A stretch of 6,452 nt of DNA. Origin: Methylocapsa sp. (GTDB lineage Bacteria > Pseudomonadota > Alphaproteobacteria > Rhizobiales > Beijerinckiaceae). Positions 6,032-6,452 of this stretch are shown here, piece after piece (within the stretch, counting starts at the first letter, position 1; each line of letters begins with the position of its first letter). Both the position numbers and the translations under genes were made by a program. The stretch lies in the NCBI GenBank assembly GCA_003162995.1, contig PLUZ01000287.1, positions 6,178-12,629 of the forward strand, written 5' to 3'. Under the pieces are notes generated by a model. The model searched no databases, had not been told where the DNA came from, and was given only the letters and a program-made list of their open reading frames with translations.

Positions 6032-6452
6032 CCCTAACAGTTTAGCCATCCCCGTCGCGCCTTAGGATGCAGCCGAGCGCAAGGCAATTGTCGAAGCCAA
6101 GGAGCGGGAAGGTTCGAATTCCCGTTCTTGCATGACCCCGCTGCTGGCGAAAGAACTTCCCCGGCAACCTTTCCCCGGCGGGAGGCTTATTCATTCAACA
6201 ATCATCGCGGCTTGCATCGAAAAGAGGTGCAAATTCGCATCTTGAAATCTCTTGCGGCGGCGCGATTTGATCCTTTGGTTCTCCGGAATTTTATGAACTA
6301 TTTCCAGGCTGTCCCATGATCGAACATGCACAAGAAAGTGCAATCCAGCCGCAACCGCGCTTATGAAAAATCCATGCCTATTGATCATCTTTATTACGGC
6401 AGCATTAGAGCGCTTGCCATCCACGTAGAATCACGTGATCGAAAAGGAATCG
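6032..6452. other. About 420 bp with no supported gene
   Basis: All frames here are short or lack family features. The longest is a 77-codon minus-strand frame (6191-6424) beginning at ATG; it has no clear ribosome site, an unusually mixed composition and no recognisable family. Visible structure is limited to a six-base inverted repeat around a GGTTCGAA loop (6105-6124), a nine-base direct repeat TTCCCCGGC at 6157-6165 and 6171-6179, and the hairpin near the right edge. The stretch is AT-richer than the genes to the left and is probably intergenic or decayed sequence. Confidence 0.5.
6419..6439. repeat. Hairpin at right edge, possible dispersed intergenic repeat
   Basis: CACGT (6422-6426) and ACGTG (6433-6437) pair around a six-base AGAATC loop, extended by AT/AT at both ends with C6421 bulged, for seven base pairs. 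An alternative 10-base palindrome, ATCACGTGAT, covers 6430-6439. The surrounding segment, from GAGCGCTTGCC near 6408 to AAGGAATCG at the end, has the look of short hairpin repeats scattered between alphaproteobacterial genes, but only one copy is in the window. Confidence 0.3.

Noticed and set aside
6105..6124. GGTTCGAATTCC resembles the T-arm of a tRNA, which could mark a tRNA or an integration site.
   Set aside because: The loop would have eight bases instead of seven, the five-base T-stem does not pair, and no acceptor, D or anticodon arm is found upstream. The perfect CGGGAA/TTCCCG stem explains the symmetry instead.
6191..6424. A 77-codon minus-strand frame with ATG start.
   Set aside because: No ribosome site, no family resemblance, mixed codon choice and a product unlike a folded protein; not enough to call a gene.

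Overview
The window reads as chromosomal DNA of an alphaproteobacterium, most likely of the order Hyphomicrobiales (Rhizobiales). The reasons are the GC-rich third codon positions in the genes, an intracellular PHB depolymerase of the cysteine-nucleophile type, a GST of a kind common in that order, and AT-richer gaps with small inverted repeats. The genus cannot be fixed from the sequence.

Left part (1-1172): the minus strand carries most of phaZ, the intracellular polyhydroxyalkanoate depolymerase. The first 339 codons are uninterrupted and the gene runs off the left edge. A 155-bp gap separates it from a divergent glutathione S-transferase-like gene (1173-1826, plus). In both genes the reading frame forces a TTG start.

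Middle (1827-2195): a 369-bp gap with no convincing gene. It holds several inverted repeats, including a 9-bp perfect stem at 2057-2082 and a long dyad at 2125-2157 just upstream of the next gene.

Centre (2196-5732): a tight two-gene plus-strand operon fills more than half of the window. The first gene encodes a 642-residue protein whose last ~200 residues look like a PhoU/DUF47 helical domain with two ExxxD motifs; its first ~440 residues match nothing I recognise. Eighteen bases later comes a 529-residue protein with the ATP-binding half and the phosphohistidine (swivel) domain of pyruvate phosphate dikinase (PPDK). It lacks the C-terminal PEP/pyruvate barrel entirely. All the ATP-site landmarks I could place and the catalytic histidine are intact. 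This looks like an active dikinase-type phosphotransferase with no acceptor domain of its own, paired with a PhoU-like partner. It is the best candidate here for an undescribed system, with the partner protein as acceptor, adaptor or regulator.

Right part (5733-6452): no strong gene. Just after the operon there is a plausible short minus-strand coding stretch that overlaps the operon's last codons. Further right are a terminator-like hairpin, a palindrome with repeated GTGGC units, a good sigma70-type minus-strand promoter, and at the right edge a hairpin that may belong to a dispersed intergenic repeat.
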